A stretch of DNA of 64,000 nt from positions 1 through 64,000 of the forward strand of contig NZ_JAUHLI010000018.1 in the NCBI RefSeq assembly GCF_036325985.1, in the 5' to 3' direction. Source of the stretch: Alkalimonas cellulosilytica (GTDB lineage: Bacteria; Pseudomonadota; Gammaproteobacteria; Enterobacterales; Alteromonadaceae). The position numbers and the translations under genes were made by a program. Positions 25,630-34,010 of this stretch are shown in pieces. The notes beneath the pieces were generated by a model. It had not been told where the DNA came from. It did not search any database and worked only from the letters and a program-made list of their open reading frames with translations. Every line of letters begins with the position of its first letter. Position 1 is the first letter of the stretch.

Positions 25630-26811
25630 ATGGCAGGTCCGTTAGCCGGGGTTAAAGTATTGGATTTAAGCCGTATTCTGGCAGGTCCCTGGGCAACCCA
25701 GGTGCTGGCTGATTATGGCGCTGAGGTCTGGAAGATTGAAAAGCCTGGTGAAGGGGATGATACCCGGCGCTGGGGGCCACCGTTTTTGCACGATGAAGCC
25801 GGGCAGAATACCGGTCAGTCGGCCTACTTTTTGTGTGCCAACCGTGGCAAACGCTCTGTCTGCATTGATATCACTACTGAGCAAGGCCAGCAGCACATCA
25901 GACAGTTGGCTGTCCAGGCCGATGTGCTGGTTGAAAACTACAAAGTCGGTGGCCTGGCCAAGTATGGGCTGGATTATTCCAGCCTGGCGGCGCTAAATCC
26001 CCGACTGATTTATTGCTCGATCACCGGTTTTGGCCAGACGGGTCCTTATGCTCAGCAGGCCGGTTACGATGCGATGATCCAAGGGTTGGGTGGCTTAATG
26101 AGCATTACCGGCGAGCCGGATGATAAACCCGGTGGTGGTCCTCAGAAAGTGGGCGTTGCGGCTGCTGACTTGATGACCGGTATGTACGCTGTCTCGGCCA
26201 TTTTGGCTGCCTTGCATCATCGCAACCAGACCGGCCAGGGCCAATACATCGATTTAGCCTTGCTGGATACCCAGGTGGCCTGGCTGGCCAATCAGGCCTC
26301 CAATTATCTGGTCAGTGGGGAGGTGCCACAACGTCTTGGCACAGCCCATCCGAATATCGTGCCCTATCAGGCGATGCAATGCCGCGATGGCTTTATGCTG
26401 CTGGCGGTGGGCAATGATCGCCAGTTTCGTAGTTGTTGCACCGTGCTGGGCTGCCCTGAGCTGGCCGATGATGCGCGTTTTATCAGCAATGCGTTGCGGG
26501 TACAGCATCGGGATGCACTGATCCCCTTGCTCGCCGTTCAGCTGTTGCAGCATGGGGTCGGGCATTGGGTTAAAGCATTGTCCGAGCAGCATGTGCCTTG
26601 CGGGCCTATTAATAATCTGGAGCAGGTGTTTGCCGATCCGCAGGTCCAAGCCCGCAGCATGCACATTCAGGCCAGGCACAGCAAAGGCTATCAGGTGCCT
26701 ATGGTGGCCAACCCAGTGAAGTTTTCTGCAACTCCGTTGTCGTTTGACCAGGCGCCGCCAGAGCTTGGTGAGCATACCGATGCTGTTTTGCAGCTGCTAA
26801 AAGGCCGTTAA
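25630..26811 (+). CDS. Class III CoA-transferase (CaiB/BaiF), copy 1
   Basis: A 393-residue family III CoA-transferase. The catalytic aspartate lies in AGYDAMIQGLGGLMSITG (Asp147), forming an aspartyl-CoA or mixed-anhydride intermediate. N-terminal GVKVLDLSRILAGPWATQVLADYGAEVWKIE is typical. Such enzymes move CoA between carboxylates without ATP. Last gene of the 17743-26811 operon; the C-terminal codons form the left arm of the terminator stem. The donor may be succinyl-CoA, or an acyl-CoA made by the PaaK-like ligase. Confidence 0.92.
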   Translation: MAGPLAGVKVLDLSRILAGPWATQVLADYGAEVWKIEKPGEGDDTRRWGPPFLHDEAGQNTGQSAYFLCANRGKRSVCIDITTEQGQQHIRQLAVQADVLVENYKVGGLAKYGLDYSSLAALNPRLIYCSITGFGQTGPYAQQAGYDAMIQGLGGLMSITGEPDDKPGGGPQKVGVAAADLMTGMYAVSAILAALHHRNQTGQGQYIDLALLDTQVAWLANQASNYLVSGEVPQRLGTAHPNIVPYQAMQCRDGFMLLAVGNDRQFRSCCTVLGCPELADDARFISNALRVQHRDALIPLLAVQLLQHGVGHWVKALSEQHVPCGPINNLEQVFADPQVQARSMHIQARHSKGYQVPMVANPVKFSATPLSFDQAPPELGEHTDAVLQLLKGR

Positions 26812-26834
26812 CCTCTTTTAGCAGCCGTTTTTCC
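26794..26834 (+). terminator. Terminator of the 17743-26811 operon
   Basis: A 10-base-pair stem CTGCTAAAAG (26794-26803) and CTTTTAGCAG (26815-26824) is followed by CCGTTTTT. The left arm lies inside the last codons of the CoA-transferase gene. Confidence 0.75.
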
Positions 26835-26841
26835 CCACCTT

Positions 26842-26855
26842 TTGTCAATTGTCAA
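26842..26855. promoter_or_regulatory. FNR-like site before the HapK-to-MDR operon
   Basis: TTGTCAATTGTCAA matches TTGAY-N4-RTCAA with one mismatch in the left half. It is centred about 86 bases before the HapK-like start, directly after a terminator. Confidence 0.55.
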
Positions 26856-26933
26856 TTTCCGCTGCCAAGGCGCATGGACTAGGGCAGTCAGGCCCGTTAG
26901 ATTTGTCCGTACAACTTGATAAAGGAGTGGGCT

Positions 26934-27242
26934 ATGACAACGCTAGTGGTCTTGTTTAATCTGAAATCCGACGCCGATCAGCAGGCTTATGAGCAATGGG
27001 CCAAAACAACTGATTTACCAACAGCCGGCGCTTTGCCTTCGGTCGATGCATTCAACCTCTACAAATCGCAAGCGCTGCTGATGAGCGATGAGCGGCCACC
27101 TTACCAATACATCGAAGTGATCAAGGTGAATGACATGGCGCAGTTTGGTCAGGATGTGACCACAGAAACCATGCAAAAAGTTGCCAGCGAATTCCAAAGC
27201 TTTGCGGATAACCCGCTGTTCATTTTAACGGAACAAATCTAA
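26934..27242 (+). CDS. REDY-like HapK family protein
   Basis: A 102-residue protein recognised as the HapK/RedY type by MTTLVVLFNLK, YEQWAKTTDLPT, the YIEVIKV core and the FQSFADNPLFILTEQI end. The family is named from prodiginine gene clusters (Hahella hapK, Streptomyces redY), where it assists late pyrrole condensation, but it also occurs widely in catabolic clusters. It adopts a dimeric alpha/beta-barrel like other small ligand-binding proteins. The ATG at 26934 has AAAGGAG seven bases upstream. It leads a nine-gene operon. No prodiginine biosynthesis genes are present, so a binding or cyclisation/ring-opening role on a degraded pyrrole-type compound is more likely (inference). Confidence 0.78.
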   Translation: MTTLVVLFNLKSDADQQAYEQWAKTTDLPTAGALPSVDAFNLYKSQALLMSDERPPYQYIEVIKVNDMAQFGQDVTTETMQKVASEFQSFADNPLFILTEQI

Positions 27243-27251
27243 GGAGGGGGT

Positions 27252-28094
27252 ATGGCACAGTATCCGGATCTGGCAGGCAAAGTCGCGGTGATAACCGGTG
27301 CCGGTCGTCGTCAGGGATTGGGTGAGGCGATGGCCAAACGCTTGGCTGCAGAAGGCTGCACCGTAGTGATTACCGATCTTGGCCAGGGGCAGGGAGAGCA
27401 CTTGCCAGACAGCGCCATTGGAACCACGGATGAAATGCAGGGCATCGTGCATGACATAGAGCAGGCCGGGGGAAAAGCTGCTGCTTTTGTTTGCAATGTG
27501 CTTAACCCAGATGAGGTCGCGTCAGCCGCGCGTTTTGCCGTGGATACTTTTGGTCGGCTGGATATTTGGGTCAATAATGCCGGCGTCGGCTACCTGATGA
27601 AACCCATTTTAGAGATGAGCGTTGAAGAATGGGATACGGTGCTGAACGTCAATCTGCGCGGCGCTTTTTTGGGCACCAAGTACGCCGCAGAACAAATGGT
27701 CAAACTGGGCAATGGTGGCAAAATCATCAACATCGGCTCTCAAGCCTCCAAATCGGCCTTTGCCCATGCCTCGGCCTACACCACCTCCAAGCATGGTATG
27801 ACCGGCTTGACCCGGGTGGCGGCGCAGGAACTGGGACCGCATGGTATCAACGTCAATCAAATCTGTCCCAATCATGTTACTACCGGTCTTGGTGCCTGGC
27901 AAAACGCCCATTTTTCTGAAGTCACGGGTAAAGGGTACGAAACCTATATGGCGGATATGCGTGCCCGAATTCCATTAGGACGGCCTGGTTTGCAGGAAGA
28001 TATTGCCAAAGTATGTGCTTTTCTTTGCTCTGAGCAAGCTGCGTACATCAGTGGTGAAGCAATGAATGTCTCGGGCGGTGAAGAGTATCACTAG
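27252..28094 (+). CDS. Short-chain dehydrogenase/reductase
   Basis: A 280-residue classical SDR: nucleotide-binding TGAGRRQGLGEAMAKRL, NNAG, catalytic serine in INIGSQAS and the YTTSKHG Tyr/Lys pair. An insertion after VITDLG (about residues 40-70) is slightly longer than usual. It oxidises or reduces a hydroxyl/keto group with NAD(P). Strong ribosome site GGAGG, nine bases after the HapK stop. Confidence 0.92.
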   Translation: MAQYPDLAGKVAVITGAGRRQGLGEAMAKRLAAEGCTVVITDLGQGQGEHLPDSAIGTTDEMQGIVHDIEQAGGKAAAFVCNVLNPDEVASAARFAVDTFGRLDIWVNNAGVGYLMKPILEMSVEEWDTVLNVNLRGAFLGTKYAAEQMVKLGNGGKIINIGSQASKSAFAHASAYTTSKHGMTGLTRVAAQELGPHGINVNQICPNHVTTGLGAWQNAHFSEVTGKGYETYMADMRARIPLGRPGLQEDIAKVCAFLCSEQAAYISGEAMNVSGGEEYH

Positions 28095-28137
28095 CGTTGT
28101 GGCTCATGTTAACAGCAGTAAGAACAGGATTATCGCT

Positions 28138-29019
28138 ATGAAGCAACAATACAAGTGGCCGGAGCAAGCGCGTTTGGCCTTATCCATAGTTGTTAACGTG
28201 GAAGAAGGTTCCGAATACAGTATTCGTGACGGCGATGCCGGCATGGAGCCGGTCGATGAATTGCAGGTGCATTTGAAAAAGCCCATTCGCAATTATGGCA
28301 ATGAGTCAAATTACCAATATGGTCTGAATGAAGGGGCCGGGCGCATTATTGCTTTGCTGGATAAATACCGCATTCGCGCCACCTGGACCGCTGCGGCATT
28401 AAGCCTGGAGCGTGCACCTGAGCTGGCAGCCGCGATACGCCGTCGTGACGATGAAACCTGCTCACACGGCTATCGCTGGGTACATCAGTTCCGCATGAAT
28501 GAAGATGAGGAGCGGGCCTTTATTCGGCAAGCTGTCAGCAGCATTGAGCAGACGACCGGCAAACGGCCGTTAGGCTGGTTGTCGCGCTATCTGCTGACCG
28601 ATAACACCCGTCGTTTGTTGCAAGAGGAAGGCTTTCTGTACCACATGGACGATTACAGCGCCGATGCGCCTTTTTGGGCCAAGGTGGACGGCTCTAACGA
28701 GCCGATGGTCATTGTTCCTTATGCATTGGACTCGAACGATATGAAAATGTGGGTGGCGCCTGCCTATACCCCGGAACAGTGGCTCAAGTATGCCAAAGAC
28801 AGCTTTGATGTGCTTTATGCCGAAGGTGAGCAGCAACCACGGATGATGAGCCTGGGGCTGCATTTACGCATCATTGGCCGTCCTGGTCGTATTTGGGCGC
28901 TGGAGGAGTTTTTCCGTTACGTCACAGCTAAACCCGGTGTCTGGTTTGCCAGCCGTGAGCAAATTGCCCGTCATTTTCAGTCGGTGGTGCCACAATCTGA
29001 AGTGAAGGAGAATAAATGA
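28138..29019 (+). CDS. PuuE-like polysaccharide-deacetylase-fold hydrolase C
   Basis: A 293-residue NodB-fold protein, third of its kind in the window. VNVEEGSEYSIRDGD near the start, IRATWTAAAL, and the metal motif CSHGYRWVHQFRMNEDEER are typical of the PuuE allantoinase branch. No signal peptide. The ATG at 28138 has AGGA before it. It overlaps the CitE-like gene by four bases (ATGA). Three PuuE-type proteins in two different operons point to repeated opening of cyclic amide bonds in this pathway. Confidence 0.85.
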   Translation: MKQQYKWPEQARLALSIVVNVEEGSEYSIRDGDAGMEPVDELQVHLKKPIRNYGNESNYQYGLNEGAGRIIALLDKYRIRATWTAAALSLERAPELAAAIRRRDDETCSHGYRWVHQFRMNEDEERAFIRQAVSSIEQTTGKRPLGWLSRYLLTDNTRRLLQEEGFLYHMDDYSADAPFWAKVDGSNEPMVIVPYALDSNDMKMWVAPAYTPEQWLKYAKDSFDVLYAEGEQQPRMMSLGLHLRIIGRPGRIWALEEFFRYVTAKPGVWFASREQIARHFQSVVPQSEVKENK

Positions 29020-29870
29020 TGGCATTAATTCGTAGCTTGTTATTTGTTCCTGGCAACCGGCCCGATCGTTTTCATAAAGCTTTGGCTAGTGAGGCGGACT
29101 TGATCTGTATTGATCTGGAGGACGCCGTGCCGCTGGCGGAGAAAGATACCGCTTTTTCTGCAGTGCAGTCCTTCTTGAGTACACTTGACCCGGCGCAGCG
29201 CAATCGGGTAGTGGTTCGGATAAACCCACTGTCGACCCAGTTGGGAGAGTGTGAACTGGCAGGGTTTAGTGCTTGTCCTCCGGCTTATCTGATGCTGGCA
29301 AAGTGTCAGAGTACGGAAGAAGTGGAACGGGCTGTCCGTGCTCTGCAAGGGCGCAGCAAGTTAATAGGTTTGATTGAGTCGCTCTCAGGATTGATGCAGG
29401 CTGCTGAGATTGCCCGCTCCAGTAAATCTTTAGTTGCCCTGATGTTTGGTGGTGCCGATTTGGCAGCAGAGCTGGGTTGCGATTTTAGTTACGAGCCTCT
29501 GTTGCTGGCGCGATGTCAGCTGGTTCAGGCAGCAGCACTTGCCGGTGTTCAGCTGTTGGATGTCCCCTTTGTTGATTTACAAGACCAGGAGGCGTTGCAG
29601 CAGGAGACACGCCAAGTACGAGCTCTTGGCTTTACTGGTAAAGCGGCGATTCATCCGAAACAAGTTCAACTCATTCACCAGGCTTTACAGCCAAATTCAG
29701 AGCAGTTGGTTTATGCCAAAAAAGTCGTAGCTGCTGCATTTTCTGATTCTGCCGAAGCTGTGCTGGTGGTGGATGGAAAAATGGTCGACAGGCCGGTTGT
29801 GCTGACCTGTCAACGGATATTGGCGTATGCCGGAGAAGATTCCAGTGATGGAATCAGTAGTCAACATTAA
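29016..29870 (+). CDS. CitE-like (HpcH/HpaI-type) acyl-CoA lyase
   Basis: A 284-residue TIM-barrel of the citrate-lyase-beta-like family: RSLLFVPGNRPDRFHKA, the metal-site ICIDLEDAVP, GLIESLSGLMQA and LMFGGADLAAELG. Stand-alone CitE-like proteins cleave beta-hydroxyacyl-CoAs such as malyl-, citramalyl- or methylmalyl-CoA into acetyl- or propionyl-CoA plus a 2-oxo acid. The order CitE-like, MaoC, acyl-CoA dehydrogenase matches the mycobacterial Rv2498c-Rv2500c arrangement, so these three probably form one acyl-CoA oxidation, hydration and cleavage unit. Starts at 29016 or 29019, overlapping the deacetylase stop. Confidence 0.87.
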   Translation: MMALIRSLLFVPGNRPDRFHKALASEADLICIDLEDAVPLAEKDTAFSAVQSFLSTLDPAQRNRVVVRINPLSTQLGECELAGFSACPPAYLMLAKCQSTEEVERAVRALQGRSKLIGLIESLSGLMQAAEIARSSKSLVALMFGGADLAAELGCDFSYEPLLLARCQLVQAAALAGVQLLDVPFVDLQDQEALQQETRQVRALGFTGKAAIHPKQVQLIHQALQPNSEQLVYAKKVVAAAFSDSAEAVLVVDGKMVDRPVVLTCQRILAYAGEDSSDGISSQH

Positions 29871-29886
29871 TTCAGGTGGAACTACC

Positions 29887-30405
29887 ATGGTACAAAATGT
29901 AAAAAAAATCAGTGAAAACCGTTTTCGTGAATCTTTTGGCCGTCACTACGAAGACTTTCATATTGGTGAAATCTACGAGCATCGTCCGGGACGCACCATC
30001 ACCAAAACCGACAATACCTGGTTTACGCTGCTGACCATGAATACGCATCCGATGCACTTTGATGATGAGTATGCCAAAGCCAGTGAATTTGGCAAATGCA
30101 TTGTTTGCTCACCTTTAACGGTGGCTTTGATGGTCGGCATGAGTGTGACCGATGTGAGCCAAAAAGCCATCGCCAATCTGGGGTGGGATGATATCAAGCT
30201 GACCCATCCACTGTTTGAAGACGACACCTTAACGGCCGAGTCTGAGGTACTGGATAAACGCGAGTCCAAGTCACGCCCAGGGGCAGGCATTGTCACGGTT
30301 AAAACCACCGGTTTTAACCAGCATGGCACCGTGGTATGCAGCTTTGTGCGCAAAATGCTGATTGCCAAGCAAGGTCACTCGGTTGAAGACAAAGTCAATT
30401 ATTAA
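29887..30405 (+). CDS. MaoC-family acyl-CoA hydratase
   Basis: A 172-residue hot-dog-fold hydratase. The active-site region reads TLLTMNTHPMHFDDEYA: the catalytic histidine is kept but the usual aspartate of the GDxNPxH motif is asparagine, as I recall being common in the Rv2499c-like mesaconyl-/alkylmalyl-type branch. The start at 29887 has AGGTGG eight bases upstream; the open frame to 29827 overlaps the upstream gene and is unlikely. It would hydrate the enoyl-CoA made by the next gene's dehydrogenase to the beta-hydroxyacyl-CoA cleaved by the CitE-like enzyme. Confidence 0.87.
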   Translation: MVQNVKKISENRFRESFGRHYEDFHIGEIYEHRPGRTITKTDNTWFTLLTMNTHPMHFDDEYAKASEFGKCIVCSPLTVALMVGMSVTDVSQKAIANLGWDDIKLTHPLFEDDTLTAESEVLDKRESKSRPGAGIVTVKTTGFNQHGTVVCSFVRKMLIAKQGHSVEDKVNY

Positions 30406-30417
30406 GCGGAGAGAATT

Positions 30418-31593
30418 ATGTCCGAGCTATGGAGTAAAGAAGACGAGCAGGCCATTCTGGATATGATTGAACGCTGGGTCGAGCAAGATGTTCGTCCCAT
30501 TGCTCAGGAATATGATCAGGCAGATAAGTACCCACACCAGCTGGTCGAGCAAATGAAGGATTTGGGACTGTTTGGTGCCACCATTGGCCAGGATTATGGC
30601 GGCATGGGCTTACCTGCAACCATTTACGCCAAAATCGTCCTGAAAGTGGCATCGGCCTGGATGGCACCCAGTGGCATCTTCAATTCGCACCTGATCCAGG
30701 CCTCCGCCATCGAACGGGCGGGCACCGAAGAGCAGAAAAGCCGCTTCTTGCCCCGCATGGCCAGTGGCGAGCTACGCGGTGGCATCGCCCTGACCGAGCC
30801 TAACGCAGGCACCGATCTGCAGGCCATACGTGGCACGGCGGTGCGCGATGGTGAGGATTACATTTTAAATGGCACCAAAACCTGGATCACCAACTCGCTG
30901 AACGGCAACTCGCTGGCAGTGCTGATGAAAACCGATGCCAAAGCGGTGCCGGCCCACAAAGGCACCAGCATGTTTATTGTCGAAACCAAGGATGCTGACG
31001 GCAACTTTAAACCGGGCATTAAGGTTTCAAAGCTAAAGAAGCTGGGTTATCGCTCCATTGATACCTGCGAAGTGGTGTTTGAAGACTTCAGAGTACCGGC
31101 TGCCAACCTGATTGGTGAGGTGGAGGGCAAAGGCTTTATCCAGGCGCTTGGAGGGTTAGAGCTGGGCCGAATCAATGTGGCCGCCCGTGGTGCTGGCATC
31201 GCCAAAGGGGCCCTGGATTTGGCGGTCCGTTATGCGCAGGAGCGGGAAACCTTCGGCAAAGCCATCTGCAATCATCAGGCGATCCAGCTGAAACTCGGTG
31301 AAATGGCAGTGCAGGTCGAAGCAGCGCGGCTGTTGATTGAGCAGGCAGCAGCAAAGTTTGATGCCGGTGAGCGTTGTGATATGGAGGCGGGTATGGCGAA
31401 ATATGCCGGCTCTGAAGCTGGGGTGTTTTGTGCCAATGAGGCGATGCGCATTTTCGGCGGCTACAGCTACTCGGTTGAGTACGATATTGAGCGCTACTAC
31501 CGCGATGCCATGCTGATGTGTATTGGTGAGGGAACGAACGAGATGCAGCGCATCATCATTGCCAAACAGCTTATTGAGCGCTATAAAATCTGA
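30418..31593 (+). CDS. Acyl-CoA dehydrogenase
   Basis: A 391-residue flavoprotein acyl-CoA dehydrogenase: ALTEPNAGTDLQAIRGTAV and TWITNS for FAD/substrate contact, and a catalytic glutamate in GEGTNEMQRIIIAKQL (Glu371, the position used by short-chain and branched-chain members). Introduces an alpha-beta double bond and passes electrons to ETF. Twelve bases after MaoC and eleven before the CoA-transferase. The best context guess is a branched dicarboxyl-CoA substrate. Confidence 0.93.
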   Translation: MSELWSKEDEQAILDMIERWVEQDVRPIAQEYDQADKYPHQLVEQMKDLGLFGATIGQDYGGMGLPATIYAKIVLKVASAWMAPSGIFNSHLIQASAIERAGTEEQKSRFLPRMASGELRGGIALTEPNAGTDLQAIRGTAVRDGEDYILNGTKTWITNSLNGNSLAVLMKTDAKAVPAHKGTSMFIVETKDADGNFKPGIKVSKLKKLGYRSIDTCEVVFEDFRVPAANLIGEVEGKGFIQALGGLELGRINVAARGAGIAKGALDLAVRYAQERETFGKAICNHQAIQLKLGEMAVQVEAARLLIEQAAAKFDAGERCDMEAGMAKYAGSEAGVFCANEAMRIFGGYSYSVEYDIERYYRDAMLMCIGEGTNEMQRIIIAKQLIERYKI

Positions 31594-31604
31594 GGGAGTA
31601 TGGT

Positions 31605-32795
31605 ATGAAAGCACTTCCTCTGCAGGGGATACGCATTGTGGCCGTCGAACAGTATGGAGCCGGACCTTATGGCTCCATGTTTCTGGCGGACTTAGGTGCC
31701 GAGGTGATCAAGATTGAAAATCCAGCCATTGGCGGTGATGTTTCGCGACAGACTGGACCTTTTTTTCTTGGGGATAACGACAGCTATTTCTTTCAAACAT
31801 TTAACCTGAATAAAAAAAGTCTGACGCTGGATTTAAAGCAGCCTGAAGGCCGTACTGTGTTTGAAAAGCTGGTTGCATCTGCTGATGCGGTGACGAATAA
31901 CTTGCGTGGCGATCAGCCCGATAAGTTGGGTTTGACTTACCAGGCACTTCAGCACATCAATCCAAAAATTGTCTGTGGTCATTTATCGGCCTATGGTCGT
32001 GACAACGACCGTAAAAGCTGGCCGGGCTACGACTATTTGATGCAGGCGGAAGCCGGGCTGATGTCACTGACCGGTGAGCCCGGTCAGCCACCGGCACGCT
32101 TTGGTGTCTCGATGGTGGATTTTATGACGGGGGCTGTTGCCTCTCTGGGTTTGACCGCAGCCTTGCTCGGTGCTCACCGCACCGGACAGGGGCGTGATGT
32201 GGACGTCTCCTTGTTCGATGTTGCCCTGCATCAGTTGTCCTACCCGGCTACCTGGTATTTGAATCAGGGGCATATTACTGAACGGGTTGCACGCTCGGCG
32301 CATCCCGCTACAGTGCCCTGTCAGCTTTATAAAACCGCAGATGGATTTATTTTTCTGATGGCGATGACTGACAAGTTCTGGCAAGTATTGGTTGGCATCT
32401 TGCAAGATGAGGCGCTGCTACAGCCTCGTTTTAGCTCAGTGGCAAACCGGCGCGAGCATCGTGATGCCTTAACGCTTGAAATGGACAGGGTGTTGAGCCA
32501 GCAAAGCACAGCCTACTGGCTGGAAACTCTCAAAGGCCAGATTCCCTGTGCACCTGTGCTGGATTTACCCCAGGCACTGCAAAACCCTTACATCCGGGAC
32601 ATAGGTATGGTTCGCACTGTGCCTCACCCTGAAAAAGCCGATATGCAAATCCTGGGCTGCCCCATTAAGGTAGATGGCCAGCGGATGGCCGGCAGAGCTG
32701 CAGGTGCTATGGGAGCAGACTCCGTCAGTATTTTATCTGAGCTGGGGTATAGCGGCAGTGAGATTGCCAAGCTGAAATTGGCGCATGTGATTTAA
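31605..32795 (+). CDS. Class III CoA-transferase, copy 2
   Basis: A 396-residue CaiB/BaiF family protein with catalytic aspartate in WPGYDYLMQAEAGLMSLTG (Asp143) and the N-terminal QYGAGPYGSMFLADLGAEVIKIE. Members of this type activate succinate-, mesaconate- or citramalate-like acids using an acyl-CoA donor. Adjacent to copy 3 (10-base gap); the two are only distantly similar, so they may form an alpha/beta complex as in succinyl-CoA:citramalate CoA-transferase, or act on different acids. Confidence 0.91.
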   Translation: MKALPLQGIRIVAVEQYGAGPYGSMFLADLGAEVIKIENPAIGGDVSRQTGPFFLGDNDSYFFQTFNLNKKSLTLDLKQPEGRTVFEKLVASADAVTNNLRGDQPDKLGLTYQALQHINPKIVCGHLSAYGRDNDRKSWPGYDYLMQAEAGLMSLTGEPGQPPARFGVSMVDFMTGAVASLGLTAALLGAHRTGQGRDVDVSLFDVALHQLSYPATWYLNQGHITERVARSAHPATVPCQLYKTADGFIFLMAMTDKFWQVLVGILQDEALLQPRFSSVANRREHRDALTLEMDRVLSQQSTAYWLETLKGQIPCAPVLDLPQALQNPYIRDIGMVRTVPHPEKADMQILGCPIKVDGQRMAGRAAGAMGADSVSILSELGYSGSEIAKLKLAHVI

Positions 32796-32805
32796 GGGAG
32801 GCGTG

Positions 32806-33963
32806 ATGAAACTGCAAGGGATACGGGTGCTGGATTTGTCGCTGTTTTTGCCAGGACCACATTTTACCATGATGATGGCCGATCACGGTGCCGAGGTGAT
32901 CAGCCTGGAGCCGCCGGGCGGCGAACCGGTGCGTCAGATCGGTTTGCAGCAAAACGGCCAGTCGGTCTGGTTTCGTAATGTCTATCGCGGCAAAAAGAGC
33001 ATCAACCTAAATTTGAAATCGCCGGCTGGCAAAGCGGCCTTTTTAAAGCTGTGTACCACGGTGGATGTGCTGGTGGAAGCGTTTCGACCGGGAGTGATGC
33101 AGCGGTTAGGGCTGGATTACGATACCATCAAAGCGGTGAATCCTGGCATCGTCTATTGCTCGATTTCGGCCTATGGCCAGCATGGCCCGAAAGCTCAACA
33201 ACCAGCCCATGATTTGAGCATTCAGGCCGATAGTGGTGCTGTTTCTATCAATCAGGGCCTGGATGGCAAACCCGCGATGCCCGGCATGCCGGTCGCTGAT
33301 ATGGCCGGTAGTTTGATGGCATTTTCCGGCGTGCTGATGGCGCTGCTAAAAAAGCAGCAAAGTGGTCAGGGCGATTACCTGGATATCTCGATGCAGGACG
33401 CACTTGTTGCCTGGTATCCAAATGTAATGGGTCCGCCTTTTGCAGAGCAGCGTTCGCCTGAGGTCAAGCAAGAACGCAGCTGGGGTGGGGCGGCCTTTTA
33501 TCAGATTTACGAAACCAGTGATGGTCAATTCTTAACCCTGGGGGGAAGCGAGCTTAAGTTTGTCAACAACCTGCTGGTGGCTTTGAACCGACCTGATTTA
33601 ATCGAGCTTTGCAAGCTCCCCCCGGGCCAGGCACAGCAGCCGGTCAGGGACTTTTTGCAAGAGTGTTTTGCTCGACAGTCGTTAAGCTACTGGCAGGTGT
33701 TTTTGTCAGAAATTGATGTCTGTTGGGCACCTGTCCGGAGCTTGTACGATGCTGTGCATGAACCTCACTTATCGTATCGGCAGATGCTTGTTACCGACGA
33801 CGAAGGAAATCAGCACTTGGGAGTTCCGATCAAATTCTTACAGCAACCGGCCCAGCCTACCTGGCGCCTTCCTGAGTTTGGCGAGCATACAGAAGCTATT
33901 CTGATCGAGCTGGGTTTTAACCAGTCTGAGATCCTTTCGATGAAAGCGGATGGTGTTTTTTAG
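32806..33963 (+). CDS. Class III CoA-transferase, copy 3
   Basis: A 385-residue CaiB/BaiF protein. The catalytic-aspartate region is divergent, AHDLSIQADSGAVSINQG (Asp136), lacking the GYD and GLMSxTG pattern of the other copies. The first in-frame codon is GTG at 32803; I choose ATG 32806, with AAGGGAG five bases upstream. Its divergence next to copy 2 fits a specialised or heteromeric subunit. Confidence 0.87.
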   Translation: MKLQGIRVLDLSLFLPGPHFTMMMADHGAEVISLEPPGGEPVRQIGLQQNGQSVWFRNVYRGKKSINLNLKSPAGKAAFLKLCTTVDVLVEAFRPGVMQRLGLDYDTIKAVNPGIVYCSISAYGQHGPKAQQPAHDLSIQADSGAVSINQGLDGKPAMPGMPVADMAGSLMAFSGVLMALLKKQQSGQGDYLDISMQDALVAWYPNVMGPPFAEQRSPEVKQERSWGGAAFYQIYETSDGQFLTLGGSELKFVNNLLVALNRPDLIELCKLPPGQAQQPVRDFLQECFARQSLSYWQVFLSEIDVCWAPVRSLYDAVHEPHLSYRQMLVTDDEGNQHLGVPIKFLQQPAQPTWRLPEFGEHTEAILIELGFNQSEILSMKADGVF

Positions 33964-34010
33964 TCAGTGACTCTGAAAACTTAGTAGACTTGTGTTTGAG
34001 AGGAATTCAA

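Noticed and set aside
26934..27242. Prodiginine biosynthesis because of the HapK-like gene
   Set aside because: None of the condensing, PCP, prolyl-oxidase or O-methyltransferase genes of prodiginine clusters is present.
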